DNA from: an uncultured Mucilaginibacter sp.
Lineage (GTDB): Bacteria > Bacteroidota > Bacteroidia > Sphingobacteriales > Sphingobacteriaceae
Assembly (NCBI RefSeq): GCF_903893715.1
Contig: NZ_CAITNG010000042.1
Location: 1-39,692, forward strand
DNA: 39,692 nucleotides
Reading direction: 5' to 3'
Under the pieces are notes generated by a model. That model saw only the letters and a program-made list of their open reading frames with translations, did not search any database and was not told the DNA's origin. The translations under genes were made by a program, and so were the position numbers. Positions 1-8,490 of this stretch are shown here, one piece after another (position 1 is the stretch's first letter; each line of letters starts with the position of its first letter).

Positions 1-201
1 CATAAAGTAAGACTTTTTACGCTCTTCTTTTTCAATCCTTGTTCCTTGCTCCTTCGTCCTTACTCTAATCCAAGGGGGGAGAAAGTAAGAAATATTATAA
101 AGCAAAATCAGCGGCATCATCCTAATCAAATTAATCTGCGGTCCGATACAATATAAGAAAAATAGTCCATATCTGCAAATTCAAGACAGAAAGTCTTCCC
201 T

Positions 202-236
202 TCCGGGGGAGACCCGATAGCTATCGGGTTAGAGGG
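202..236. repeat. Palindromic intergenic repeat at the moeA 3' end
   Basis: An 18-nt perfect palindrome, ACCCGATAGCTATCGGGT, lies at 212-229 and is flanked by a CCGGGGGAG block and an AGAGGGGG block. The moeA stop codon (229-231) overlaps the palindrome and its last sense codons lie in the G-rich flank, so the repeat abuts or has entered the gene end. Similar GATAGCTATC hairpins flanked by G/C runs are common between genes in Bacteroidetes (from memory). It may act as a terminator-like or mRNA 3'-end hairpin, but no U-tract follows on the minus strand. Confidence 0.6.
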
Positions 237-1407
237 GGCTGAATCCCACCCTATCCCCCACACCCAAATCCCCGACCTCAGCCGGGTGCACCGCCAAAGC
301 ATCGGCTACCAAAGCCGATTTAATATCACCCGAACTGTTAAACGCTATCGACAAAATACCCTCGCTCGATAGCCGCGCCGGGAAGAACTCATCCAGATTT
401 ACTTTTTTGGCTTTCGCCGATAACAATGGCAATTGCGATAAGGTCGGTTTCGGCAGGCCGAAGCAAGCCATCAAATAAGTTTCGATAAAAAGCTTGAACG
501 TAACATGGCAGCTAAAGGGGTTTCCCGGCAAGGCAAACACCAAACCACCATTGGGCATCTGCCCGCACCAAATGGGTTTACCCGGTCTGATAGCCACCTT
601 ATGGAACAGTTTTTTAACTCCTATACCCTCCAAAACTTCGGGCAAATAGTCAGCATCCCCGGCTGATACTCCACCACAAGTGATGACCATATCGCAATCA
701 AGGGCCGCAGTTAAATGCGTTTTCAGCATTTCCTTATCATCAGGTATATGTTTGTAAATGGTGGGTTTTATCAGCCATTTTTTGAGCAGACTTTTTAGCA
801 GGTATTGGTTGCCATTGCGTATCTGGCTTGCCGCAACCGGCCTACCCGGCTCAACCACCTCATCGCCTGTAGTAAACAGAGCTACTTTGGGCAACTTCTC
901 CACCTTCAATTTCATATGACCTAAGGAAGCCAGCAAACTGATGGCCGACGGGTTGCACAGCATCCCTTTTTGCAAAACCACATCACCATGATGCATATCC
1001 TCTCCCTTTCGGGCGATGTTTTGAAAAGGTTTTAATGTCCCGATGTTAAACGACACTATTCCATTTACCTCCACCGCGTCCTCACGCCTCACCACCGCAC
1101 TGGCCGATACTGGCACTGGTGCCCCCGTCATAATTTTATAGCAATTTTCCGCCGAGAGTTCGGCTTCTGCAACCTGTCCCGCATAGATTACCTGCTGAAC
1201 TTTAAAGCGCCGCACCCCGTCCTCCCAGTCCCATGGATTAATGGCATAACCATCCATGGTAGCCCGGTTAAATGGCGGGTAATCCCTATCTGCAGGCACA
1301 CTCTCGGCCAACACCCTGCCATCCGCATCTTCCAAAGCAATTTCCTCCCCGCCAAATGATCTGGCATGCGAGGTGATGATTTCTTGAGCTTCGGTGTAGG
1401 TTAGCAT
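229..1407 (-). CDS. moeA: Molybdopterin molybdenumtransferase MoeA
   Basis: This 392-residue protein inserts molybdate into adenylylated molybdopterin, the last common step of molybdenum cofactor synthesis in the cytoplasm. Visible signatures are MDGYAI at 51-56, TTGDE at 179-183, the molybdopterin-binding GGVSAGD at 245-251, PGKP at 275-278 and LPGNP at 293-297; the C-terminal beta-barrel domain IV follows. Length is normal for the family. It is the last gene of the minus-strand cofactor block, 9 nt after the toxin gene. The final residues (SPL) and stop codon are encoded in a G-rich repeat flank, so the native C-terminus may have been altered slightly. Function is secure from motifs and neighbours. 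Confidence 0.95.
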   Translation of the reverse strand: MLTYTEAQEIITSHARSFGGEEIALEDADGRVLAESVPADRDYPPFNRATMDGYAINPWDWEDGVRRFKVQQVIYAGQVAEAELSAENCYKIMTGAPVPVSASAVVRREDAVEVNGIVSFNIGTLKPFQNIARKGEDMHHGDVVLQKGMLCNPSAISLLASLGHMKLKVEKLPKVALFTTGDEVVEPGRPVAASQIRNGNQYLLKSLLKKWLIKPTIYKHIPDDKEMLKTHLTAALDCDMVITCGGVSAGDADYLPEVLEGIGVKKLFHKVAIRPGKPIWCGQMPNGGLVFALPGNPFSCHVTFKLFIETYLMACFGLPKPTLSQLPLLSAKAKKVNLDEFFPARLSSEGILSIAFNSSGDIKSALVADALAVHPAEVGDLGVGDRVGFSPL

Positions 1408-1416
1408 GGTGCATTA

Positions 1417-1755
1417 TTAAATACCAAGACTTTTTATAATGCTTAAAATCAATTCTTTCCTGACGGTAGCCTCTTCAGACTTGTCAAAAATAGTTATCAA
1501 AAAAATATCGGTAGAATCTTTTGTTTCTGTAACAAGATAAGTAACCACTCTAAAGCCACCACTTTTACCTTTCCCCTTGCTTGGGTCTGCAAGCCTTATC
1601 TTATAAATATTTGCACCGTAACTTTCGCCAAGATGAGGGTTTTTTATCAGTTGCTGCTCCAAGTCAAACAGACTGCTTTCAAGTGTGGCAAATTTTTTCT
1701 TAAGTCTTTTGGCCCTACCTGCAAAAAAGGGGGTGTAAATTACACGGTTAGCCAT
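1417..1755 (-). CDS. RelE/ParE-type toxin of a toxin-antitoxin pair
   Basis: A 112-residue basic protein with the RelE/ParE/HigB look: an N-terminal TPFF-x-RAKRLKKK helix, a central stretch ending GGFRVVTYLV (around 66-76), and a short beta-strand IFLITIFDKSE before the C-terminal helix. Members usually cleave mRNA on the ribosome or poison gyrase; which applies here cannot be told from sequence. The start ATG overlaps the end of the upstream antitoxin gene by 8 nt, the usual order and coupling for such pairs. The gene is more AT-rich than its molybdenum-cofactor neighbours, which suggests later arrival. It splits moaC-moaB from moeA. Confidence 0.75.
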   Translation of the reverse strand: MANRVIYTPFFAGRAKRLKKKFATLESSLFDLEQQLIKNPHLGESYGANIYKIRLADPSKGKGKSGGFRVVTYLVTETKDSTDIFLITIFDKSEEATVRKELILSIIKSLGI

Positions 1756-1975
1756 GTAAAGCTTCGGATAACGACATACCTTTTATCTTGCCGGCCCTGA
1801 TATCCGCAACATCTTTTAACCCTGCTTCTATTTGTTTTAACAAAGCGGCCTCTTTTTCCCTAGCAGTTTTAGCTTTTCTTTTTTTGATTTGAACTATTTC
1901 GCCGCCTAATTCCTTAACAATTGCCGAAAGTTTAACCTTCGCATTATCCGGTATGTTAATCGTTAACGTAGTCAT
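1748..1975 (-). CDS. Antitoxin partner of the RelE/ParE-type toxin
   Basis: A 75-residue protein counted from the ATG at 1975; a TTG two codons upstream is the only other in-frame start. The N-terminus (MTTLTINIPDNAKVKLSAIV) could form a ribbon-helix-helix-like DNA-binding strand and helix, followed by a highly charged helix (KKRKAKTAREKE) and a C-terminal segment ending SLSEALHG that would wrap the toxin. It overlaps the toxin start by 8 nt. Role is inferred from size, charge pattern and position directly before a RelE/ParE-like gene; the exact antitoxin family is not recognised. Autoregulation is likely for this type of module, but no operator was identified. Confidence 0.65.
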   Translation of the reverse strand: MTTLTINIPDNAKVKLSAIVKELGGEIVQIKKRKAKTAREKEAALLKQIEAGLKDVADIRAGKIKGMSLSEALHG

Positions 1976-2052
1976 ACACAAAAATAATCATTAAAACCCG
2001 AAATCAAAACACCTCTCCCATCTTCCTTCTTCCATCTTCCATGCGCGAAGCG

Positions 2053-3003
2053 CTAATGTCCTTCCCCCAACATCATCTTCCTCGCATGAAAAACCGCCGG
2101 CAATATCGCCTCTAACGATTCCCTTGCCCCCGCAGTACTCCCCGGTAAAGTAACAATTAATGTATTGCCTATCGTCCCTGCCAAACTCCTGCTCATCATA
2201 GCTACCGGCGTACGTTGCTGACCGTAAACCCGCATCGCTTCGGCTATGCCATCCGCTTTGCGTTCTAATATCTCTTCCACGGCTGCAACCGTATTGTCCC
2301 GCGGACCAAGCCCCGTGCCGCCCGTGGTAAATATAAACTGCACATCATCGGCCACCCAGGCTTTTACCTGCTGTTGTATTTGTTCCTTATCATCGGGCAA
2401 TACCAGGTAATCCACCACATCGGCATTTACCGTTTTCAGCATTTCTGCGATAAGTTTTCCGCTTTTGTCCTCCCGAGTCCCTGCCGCTGTCGAATCGGAA
2501 CATACCAGCACCGCGCAAACCGGTTGCGAGGCAAAAAACCTTTCCCGGTCGCTTTTACCGCCACGTTTTTCGAGTAGTTTGATATGCCCTATCTCCAGTT
2601 GCTTATCCACCGGTTTTAACATATCGTAAATCTCCAAAGCCGCTACGGATACCGCGGTCAATATCTCCATTTCTATTCCCGTACGGCCTATAGATTTGGC
2701 ATCGCCCATAATTACTATTCCGCATTTAGTAAAAACCGCATCATCAAAATAGTCAGTATGTTTCGCCTTATCCAAAAACTCGAAACTCATATCCATCCCG
2801 TCAATCTGTACCGGGTGGCAATGCGGCAACAATTGTGGCGTAAGCTTGGCGCCGATAAAACCTGCCGCGCGGGCAACATCAAACAAATTACCTTTGGGCA
2901 GTTCGTCGTTTTTGATGAGACCGATGGTAGCGGGCGAGCAATACAATACGCCGATGGCCTTGGCCGTCCGCAGGGTAATTTGTTTATGGGTAATATCGCG
3001 CAT
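2053..3003 (-). CDS. moaC-moaB: MoaC-MoaB fusion for molybdenum cofactor synthesis
   Basis: A 316-residue fusion. Residues about 1-150 are MoaC (cyclic pyranopterin monophosphate synthase): PHCHP at 60-64, GRTGIEME at 106-113 and the YDMLK segment at 126-130. Residues about 160-316 are MoaB/MogA-like (molybdopterin adenylyltransferase): VCAVLVCSDS near 162-171, TTGGTG at 226-231 followed by GPRD, and LPGS near the end. The enzymes catalyse an early and a late step of the same pathway, so fusion ensures co-production. It begins 5 nt after the MOSC gene ends, indicating co-transcription. A pyrimidine-rich CATCTTCC-type repeat and a GCGCGAAGCGC hairpin lie just past its stop (about 2017-2053). 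Confidence 0.93.
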   Translation of the reverse strand: MRDITHKQITLRTAKAIGVLYCSPATIGLIKNDELPKGNLFDVARAAGFIGAKLTPQLLPHCHPVQIDGMDMSFEFLDKAKHTDYFDDAVFTKCGIVIMGDAKSIGRTGIEMEILTAVSVAALEIYDMLKPVDKQLEIGHIKLLEKRGGKSDRERFFASQPVCAVLVCSDSTAAGTREDKSGKLIAEMLKTVNADVVDYLVLPDDKEQIQQQVKAWVADDVQFIFTTGGTGLGPRDNTVAAVEEILERKADGIAEAMRVYGQQRTPVAMMSRSLAGTIGNTLIVTLPGSTAGARESLEAILPAVFHARKMMLGEGH

Positions 3004-3008
3004 AATCT

Positions 3009-3830
3009 TTAGTCGAACACCGTTTCTTTTGTAGCTAACACTTCTATCGGGTCGCCAACATGCACGGTTCCTTTACCCTTGTGCAGCAGGTTTTGCCCAA
3101 AATATATCTTATTGTTTTTAGCCCGGTAAGTGGCTAAGGTACGGGTTGGTTCCTTACTTTGTATAGCCGTATCCTGGTCAATGGTAATGATATTGCAGCG
3201 TGCGCACAACTTAACGCCAAAAAAATCAATACCGCTAATGCGGATATGTGCCATGCTATCCTCTAAATGCGCTTCGCTGCCGCTGAAAACGATATTCGGC
3301 CTAAACCGGTTCAAGGGCAATTCAACCTCCAACTTGCTATTCAAATACCCCAATGTCGACTCACCCAATATCAAAAATGGATAAGCATCCGAAAATGAAG
3401 TAACTTCATCATCCATCCGGTATTTCTCTTCAACAAACCGCTGCGAATCATCCGGCATATACACCAATCGACAGGTGGTGCCGAGTGTTTCGCTAAACCA
3501 ATCATCGGCTTCGTTGCTCACATATTGCCCGGGGCAGGTATCGTCCCAAATGGTAAACATACCCGTTTTACCGGTCGTCGGGATAAAAGGAATATCAATT
3601 CCCTTGTCGTGCTGCTGCAAGTGATACACAGCGATACCAGCTTCAGTAATCGCAGTTTTTATAAGCGCCATCTGGCTGTATTCGCGTTGCGATAAGAAGC
3701 GATTGTTGGCATCCACTAACATCCAGCGCCTGTCGTGCTCAAAGCCACGGTCGGTTACCTTAGCACTTACAACCTCAATACCCGCTAACGATTTAATGGG
3801 ATAAATAAACAATCTGCTCACCTGCAACAT
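3009..3830 (-). CDS. MOSC domain protein (YcbX/mARC-like)
   Basis: A 273-residue protein with an N-terminal beta-barrel MOSC_N domain (IYPIKSLAGIEV near 8-19, DRRWMLVD near 34-41) and a C-terminal MOSC domain containing NRFRPNIVFSG and CARCNIITID. The cysteine in the latter corresponds to the family's cofactor-binding cysteine. Relatives such as YcbX and mARC bind sulfurated molybdenum cofactor and reduce N-hydroxylated compounds, drawing electrons from partner proteins. No fused ferredoxin domain is present at this length. Its place within the cofactor operon, immediately before moaC-moaB, fits a molybdoenzyme or cofactor-handling role; the substrate is unknown. Confidence 0.85.
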   Translation of the reverse strand: MLQVSRLFIYPIKSLAGIEVVSAKVTDRGFEHDRRWMLVDANNRFLSQREYSQMALIKTAITEAGIAVYHLQQHDKGIDIPFIPTTGKTGMFTIWDDTCPGQYVSNEADDWFSETLGTTCRLVYMPDDSQRFVEEKYRMDDEVTSFSDAYPFLILGESTLGYLNSKLEVELPLNRFRPNIVFSGSEAHLEDSMAHIRISGIDFFGVKLCARCNIITIDQDTAIQSKEPTRTLATYRAKNNKIYFGQNLLHKGKGTVHVGDPIEVLATKETVFD

Positions 3831-3968
3831 GCCCTAAAGGTACAAGCTATTTAAAAATTAAATACCTAATGAAAAAAATTAAAGGTTGAAATTTTTGTTT
3901 TTATAGTAATAGATAAATTATTATCTTGCAACCCCTTTTTAGTTTAAAACCTTATTGATTGTTTTGAA

Positions 3969-4061
3969 ATGGCGCAATATGTACTTTTCATTGTAGCAAT
4001 AGCTGTAGTCGCTTTTGTTATAATATTTTATATCTACCACTTGTCGCAAATCAGGCCCTGA
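3969..4061 (+). CDS. Possible 30-residue single-span membrane peptide
   Basis: A short reading frame of 31 codons, ATG to TGA, lies on the plus strand between two minus-strand cofactor genes. It encodes an almost continuous hydrophobic segment (YVLFIVAIAVVAFVIIFYIY, residues 4-23) ending in a short polar tail, which is the composition of a small single-pass membrane protein. The ATG is preceded by AT-rich sequence with TATCTTGC at 3931-3938, a poor match to the Bacteroidetes -7 element. No clear ribosome-binding site is seen. The hydrophobic bias is unlikely for random sequence, but expression is not shown. Confidence 0.4.
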   Translation: MAQYVLFIVAIAVVAFVIIFYIYHLSQIRP

Positions 4062-4087
4062 GTTTTTGGCCCTATAATGAAGCCTCA

Positions 4088-5146
4088 CTACGCAGTTAGC
4101 AACCTGTAGGCTTTGATGCCGCCCTTCAGGCTAACCGCCTTACTAAACCCTGCTTTTCTCAAATATTGCACTGCCGATGCACTTCGCGTCCCTTGTTCAC
4201 AATAAATTATCAGCTTATCTTGCTTTGATAATGCGGGTGCCGCAATTGTACTTATCAACCCCAATGGCAAATGCAAGCCGCCAATATTAAACTCGTCCCG
4301 CTCCCATTCTTCACGCACATCTATCAATTGGTAAGCGTCCTTATCCAGCTTTAAAAAATCTTCAATGCTGATGTCAACAGCAGCCCGTTCAACTTCAAAC
4401 CTTGCCTTGCTTCCCTCCCTGCTTTCGGGCTTTGCGCGATAAGTAACACTTCGTGTCGCCGAAGTCAACGCATCGAAAGTCAACAGTTTATTGGCAAGCA
4501 CCGCAGTCGCACCCACCACTATTTTGACCACCTCATTCGCCATCATCGTACCGATAATCTGGGTCGCCACATTATACGCCCCAACATCGGCGCACGACGG
4601 TACATAAGTCTCCGCACCCGGCTCAGCAAATAAACAACGCAGCGTTGCCGAACCCTCATAATTAAAAACTGTGACATGCCCTTCCGTTTGGTATATCGCC
4701 CCGTAAACCAGCGGCTTATCCAAATAAACACAAGCATCGTTTATCAAATACCGTACGGCGAAATTATCCGTACCATCAACAATGATATCGTATTGCTCAA
4801 TTAAGGTTAAAATATTACTTTCATCAACCAACATTTCATGCTGATTGATAATGATATATGGATTGGTATCCCATAAACGACCGGCAGCAACAGCTACCTT
4901 AACTTTACCAATATCGTCCATACCAAATAAAATTTGGCGGTGCAGGTTGCTCACCGAAACGGTATCAAAATCAGCAATACCAATAGTCCCAATGCCGCTT
5001 GTCGCGAGCGTTAACAGACAAGGGCAGCCCAAGCCTCCGGCCCCTATTACCAATACTTTGGCCTTGCCCAATTTATCCTGGCCTTGAGGGCCTATCAAAT
5101 CAAGTTTGCTGTGGCTTTGATAGTATTTTTCCTTTTCGTTTGTCAT
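4088..5146 (-). CDS. HesA/MoeB/ThiF-family E1-like enzyme with rhodanese domain
   Basis: A 352-residue protein. Residues about 1-250 form an E1-like adenylyltransferase (GAGGLG at 35-40, DGTDN at 124-128, PSCADVG at 183-189); residues about 262-352 form a rhodanese domain (LIDVREEW, and the active loop CEQGTRS starting at C316). Such proteins adenylate the C-terminal Gly-Gly of MoaD or ThiS and pass sulfur to it. The zinc-binding CxxC pairs of classical MoeB/ThiF are absent: only C171 remains of the first, and no CPxC follows later. It heads the minus-strand cofactor block and is divergent from cobA. Activation of MoaD is the favoured role; no moaD lies in the window. Confidence 0.88.
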   Translation of the reverse strand: MTNEKEKYYQSHSKLDLIGPQGQDKLGKAKVLVIGAGGLGCPCLLTLATSGIGTIGIADFDTVSVSNLHRQILFGMDDIGKVKVAVAAGRLWDTNPYIIINQHEMLVDESNILTLIEQYDIIVDGTDNFAVRYLINDACVYLDKPLVYGAIYQTEGHVTVFNYEGSATLRCLFAEPGAETYVPSCADVGAYNVATQIIGTMMANEVVKIVVGATAVLANKLLTFDALTSATRSVTYRAKPESREGSKARFEVERAAVDISIEDFLKLDKDAYQLIDVREEWERDEFNIGGLHLPLGLISTIAAPALSKQDKLIIYCEQGTRSASAVQYLRKAGFSKAVSLKGGIKAYRLLTA

Positions 5147-5243
5147 ACACCGTTACAAACCTATATAAAACGACTACTATTTTTACCTTTTTAGTGTAAA
5201 TTAAGTTTTTGATTTAGCACATTTGGCTTACAATACAACGTAC

Positions 5244-5978
5244 ATGAACAACCCTCCTGTTATACCCCAACTTTGCGTAATGGGCGCCGGCCCCGGCGAC
5301 CCTGAACTCATCACCATGAAAGGGTATAAAATTTTGCAAAAAGCCAACGCGATACTTTATGATAACCTCGCCAACAAAGAACTGTTGGATATAGCGCCCG
5401 ATAACTGCGAAAAGATATATGTAGGCAAACAACCTTACGGCGAGTACACTTCGCAAGAGGATATTCTCGCCCTTATCAAAGAAAAAGCCTTTAGTAAAGG
5501 CCTCGTGGTACGCCTCAAGGGCGGCGACCCTTTCATCTTTGGCCGCGGTTATGAGGAAATGCTTTTCGCCCGCGAGCAGGGCATCGAAAGTTTCTTTATC
5601 CCCGGCATTACGAGCATGCAGGCCAGCGGTTTCGAAAATATCCCCCTCACCCATCGTGCAGTAAGCGAGAGCGTTTGGATGGTTACCGGAACAAAAAAAG
5701 ATGGCCGCCTTTCGGCTGATCTTAAACTCGCCATGCAAAGTAATGCCACGGTAGTCATCTATATGGGTATGAAAAAACTGGAAGAGATCGTCGCTACTTA
5801 TATCGAAGCCGGCAACGGCGATACACCTGCCGCTATCATCCAGCATGCTTCACTGCCACATCAAAAATCAGTCCGAGGTTTGGTGAAAGATCTGCCCCGT
5901 CTGGTAGCCGAACATCATTTAACCCACCCCGCCATCATCATCATCGGCTGGGTTGCCGACGAAAACCTAAGTTATTGA
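5244..5978 (+). CDS. cobA: Uroporphyrinogen-III C-methyltransferase
   Basis: A 244-residue SUMT enzyme that methylates uroporphyrinogen III at C2 and C7 using S-adenosylmethionine, making precorrin-2 for siroheme or cobalamin. Signatures are VMGAGPGDPELIT at 12-24 and LKGGDPFIFGRG at 91-102. The ATG at 5244 is chosen; a TTG at 5223 would add seven unremarkable residues. Length matches single-domain SUMT, so the oxidase and chelatase steps must be encoded elsewhere. It lies back to back with the molybdenum-cofactor block. Siroheme plus molybdenum cofactor is the pair needed for assimilatory nitrate and nitrite reduction, which is a reasonable but indirect guess at why they sit together. Confidence 0.93.
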   Translation: MNNPPVIPQLCVMGAGPGDPELITMKGYKILQKANAILYDNLANKELLDIAPDNCEKIYVGKQPYGEYTSQEDILALIKEKAFSKGLVVRLKGGDPFIFGRGYEEMLFAREQGIESFFIPGITSMQASGFENIPLTHRAVSESVWMVTGTKKDGRLSADLKLAMQSNATVVIYMGMKKLEEIVATYIEAGNGDTPAAIIQHASLPHQKSVRGLVKDLPRLVAEHHLTHPAIIIIGWVADENLSY

Positions 5979-5980
5979 CC

Positions 5981-6580
5981 ATGCCCCTAAACTTCGACCA
6001 AACCATCGATTATATTTTAGAAGATGAGCGCGTTCTACTGCGCCCATTGCAACAAAACGATCTCGACAATCTGCTGCCCTTTGCCCTCAACGAACCCGAC
6101 CTGTGGAAATTCTCCATGCGCAGCGGCGCCGGCAAGGAAGGCATGGAACAATATATAGCCCAGGCCCTTGCTGCAAAGCAAACCGGCACAGAGTACCCTT
6201 TTATTGTGCTCGATAAGCTCACCAACACCTATGCGGGTTGTACACGATTCTACGACATCCAACCTGCCCACCTGAACCTGCAATTAGGCTACACCTGGTA
6301 CGGTAAAGCATTCCAGGGCACCGGCTTAAACAAGCACTGTAAGTTTCTGTTGTTGCAGTTCGTTTTCGAAAAACTGGGTGCAAACCGGCTTGAGTTCAGG
6401 GCCGATAACAATAACGTCCGCAGTATAGCCGCCATGAAAAGCATTGGCTGCTCGGTAGAAGGCGTTTTAAGGCAACTCTCCCTAAAAGCCGATGGTACCT
6501 GGCGCGATTCCATTATCCTTAGTATTTTAAAGGACGAATGGTTTAACGGCGCAAAACAAAGCCTGAAAGCTAAGTTGTAA
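5981..6580 (+). CDS. GNAT-family N-acetyltransferase (RimJ/RimL-like)
   Basis: A 199-residue protein counted from the ATG at 5981; a TTG two codons earlier overlaps the cobA stop. It shows the RimJ/RimL-type layout: RVLLRPLQQNDLDNL near the N-terminus, a central LQLGYTWYGKAFQGTGLNK segment matching the acetyl-CoA-binding region, then FEKLGANRLEFRADNNNVRS and SIGCSVEGVLRQ. Relatives acetylate protein N-termini, ribosomal proteins or small amines; the substrate cannot be read from sequence. It starts 2 nt after cobA, so translational coupling is likely, but no functional link to siroheme is obvious. Confidence 0.82.
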   Translation: MPLNFDQTIDYILEDERVLLRPLQQNDLDNLLPFALNEPDLWKFSMRSGAGKEGMEQYIAQALAAKQTGTEYPFIVLDKLTNTYAGCTRFYDIQPAHLNLQLGYTWYGKAFQGTGLNKHCKFLLLQFVFEKLGANRLEFRADNNNVRSIAAMKSIGCSVEGVLRQLSLKADGTWRDSIILSILKDEWFNGAKQSLKAKL

Positions 6581-6622
6581 ATCAGCTTTCCATTTCATTA
6601 TCTTTAGCTAAAACTAACCATA

Positions 6623-7363
6623 ATGAAAAAACCAGCTGCAACAGGCAAAACCAAACCGAATTATGGCATCGATGCCCCTGGTGTCATCCGCAACCTGTTT
6701 TTGGCAGGACTTGCCCTGCTAGCCATAGTCATATTCTTTCCGCACGTAAAGATTGCCAATGTAGACGTCGACACTACTGGCCTCGTTTGGTCGGGTGGCG
6801 GTTGCTGCTTTGGTGGTTTTCTCATGCTGGCTTACTCGCTCTACGGCAAATACAAACACCGCGACCGCATGCTCAACATGGTATCATGGACAGGCAACGA
6901 ACAGGTATTGGACATCGGCACCGGCAAAGGCCTCTTGATGATCGGCGCCGCAAAAAGGCTAACCACCGGCAAAGCCACCGGCATTGATATCTGGAACGCT
7001 GAAGACCTTTCGGGAAATAATGTGGAAAGCGCCCTGCAAAACGCCGCCATCGAAGGTGTTGCCGATAAGGTAGAAATCCTGAACGAAAACGTAATGGACA
7101 TGAGCTTCGCCGATAACTTTTTTGATGTCATCGTTACCAATATGGTTATCCACAACATCTACAACAAACCAGGCCGCAAAAAAGCCTGTGAAGAAATTGT
7201 CCGTGTACTAAAGCCCGGCGGCACAGCCCTCGTTGCCGATTTCAGGCATATGCGCGAGTACGAAAACAATTTTAAAGAAATAGAAGGCGTTAAAACCAAG
7301 CTGCTCCCGGCAAATTACCTCACTACTTTCCCGGCGGTAAGCATACTCATCGTTACCAAATAA
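6623..7363 (+). CDS. Membrane-anchored SAM-dependent methyltransferase
   Basis: A 246-residue protein with two predicted N-terminal membrane spans (about 23-41 and 53-74) followed by a class I methyltransferase domain: motif I VLDIGTGKG at 95-103, an acidic motif II near GIDIW, and NENVMDMSFADNFFDVIVTN as motifs III-IV. The catalytic domain should face the cytoplasm just beneath the membrane, suggesting a lipid, quinone or membrane-bound substrate. Substrate is unknown. TATCTTTA at 6600-6607 upstream is a near match to the Bacteroidetes -7 element, so it may have its own promoter. Confidence 0.82.
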   Translation: MKKPAATGKTKPNYGIDAPGVIRNLFLAGLALLAIVIFFPHVKIANVDVDTTGLVWSGGGCCFGGFLMLAYSLYGKYKHRDRMLNMVSWTGNEQVLDIGTGKGLLMIGAAKRLTTGKATGIDIWNAEDLSGNNVESALQNAAIEGVADKVEILNENVMDMSFADNFFDVIVTNMVIHNIYNKPGRKKACEEIVRVLKPGGTALVADFRHMREYENNFKEIEGVKTKLLPANYLTTFPAVSILIVTK

Positions 7364-7461
7364 TGATATTTGTCATGTCCTGAACATTTCTCTTTAAATA
7401 CTTGCTTTGCCTCAACAAAAGCATGTAATTTCGGATTATCAAATCAATAAAATCTACCGAC

Positions 7462-8487
7462 ATGAAATACAATTATTTTGGCAACACCGGCGTAGTCGTG
7501 TCCGAACTATGCTTTGGCACCATGACCTTTGGCGGCACCGGCGGCATCTGGGGCAACATTGGCAAAACCCAGCAGGACGAAGTAAACCAATTGATAAAAG
7601 TGGTGGTCGATTCGGGCATCAACTTTATCGATACGGCAAATGTTTATTCCTACGGCGAGTCCGAAAAACTGTTGGGGCAATCCATCAAAACCCTGGGACT
7701 TAACCGGTACGACCTGGTGATAGCCAGCAAGGTACGTGGCCGCATGGGTGAGGGCAAAAACAATGTCGGCCTTTCGCGCTATCATATTTTCCAATCTGTC
7801 GACGAAAGCCTGCAGCGTTTACAGCTAAGCCACCTCGATATTTTGTACGTACACGGTGTCGACCCGAAAACACCAATTGAAGAAACCATGCGCGCCTTGA
7901 ACGATATTGTACTAACCGGCAAGGTACGCTACATAGCCGTTTGCAACTGGCCCGCATGGATGGTAATGAAAGCACAAGGCATTGCCGCGCTGAATGGCTG
8001 GAACAGGTTTGAAGGCATGCAATATTACTACTCGTTGGCTGGCCGCGATATTGAACGCGAAGTATTACCTATGGCTGTCGACCAGAAATTAGCCGTTATG
8101 CCCTGGAGCCCGCTGGCAGGTGGTTTCCTATCGGGGAAATTTACCCGCGACTCGCAAGCATCGGGCAACAACCGCCGCGACACCTTCGATTTTCCGCCGG
8201 TAAACAAAGAAAAGGCCTATGATATCATCGATGTTTTGATTGAGGTCAGCAAAACACATAATGTATCGGTAGCGCAGATCGCATTAGCTTGGATACGGCA
8301 TCAGCAACCCATCACCAGCACCATCATAGGCGCCAAAAATGCAGATCAGTTGCACGATAATATCAAATCAACAGAGATTGCCCTGTCTGCCGATGAACTG
8401 GCAAAAATTGAAGAAATAAGCGCACTGCCAAAAGAATACCCCGGCTGGATGGTCGAAAGGCAAGGTGCCGACAGGGAATTAAAGTAA
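7462..8487 (+). CDS. Aldo/keto reductase
   Basis: A 341-residue NADPH-dependent aldo/keto reductase of the YajO/Tas-like class. The catalytic tetrad is visible as D57 and Y62 (in FIDTANVYSYGESE), K90 (VIASK) and H131 (YVHGVD). The cofactor-binding C-terminal segment with IIGAKNADQLHDNI (about residues 292-305) is intact. It probably reduces aldehydes or ketones, perhaps sugars; substrate is unknown. The ATG at 7462 gives the canonical start (MKYNYFGNTGVVVSELCFGT). The gene is convergent with threonine aldolase; the two are separated by a word-repeat hairpin. Confidence 0.9.
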   Translation: MKYNYFGNTGVVVSELCFGTMTFGGTGGIWGNIGKTQQDEVNQLIKVVVDSGINFIDTANVYSYGESEKLLGQSIKTLGLNRYDLVIASKVRGRMGEGKNNVGLSRYHIFQSVDESLQRLQLSHLDILYVHGVDPKTPIEETMRALNDIVLTGKVRYIAVCNWPAWMVMKAQGIAALNGWNRFEGMQYYYSLAGRDIEREVLPMAVDQKLAVMPWSPLAGGFLSGKFTRDSQASGNNRRDTFDFPPVNKEKAYDIIDVLIEVSKTHNVSVAQIALAWIRHQQPITSTIIGAKNADQLHDNIKSTEIALSADELAKIEEISALPKEYPGWMVERQGADRELK

Positions 8488-8490
8488 TTT

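Noticed and set aside
1748..1975. Antitoxin as part of a larger mobile element
   Set aside because: No integrase, transposase, direct repeats or tRNA site flank the toxin-antitoxin pair; it is only an inserted two-gene module.
3831..4087. Molybdenum-cofactor riboswitch
   Set aside because: The gap is AT-rich and shows no conserved stems; a 30-residue open frame on the other strand explains it better.
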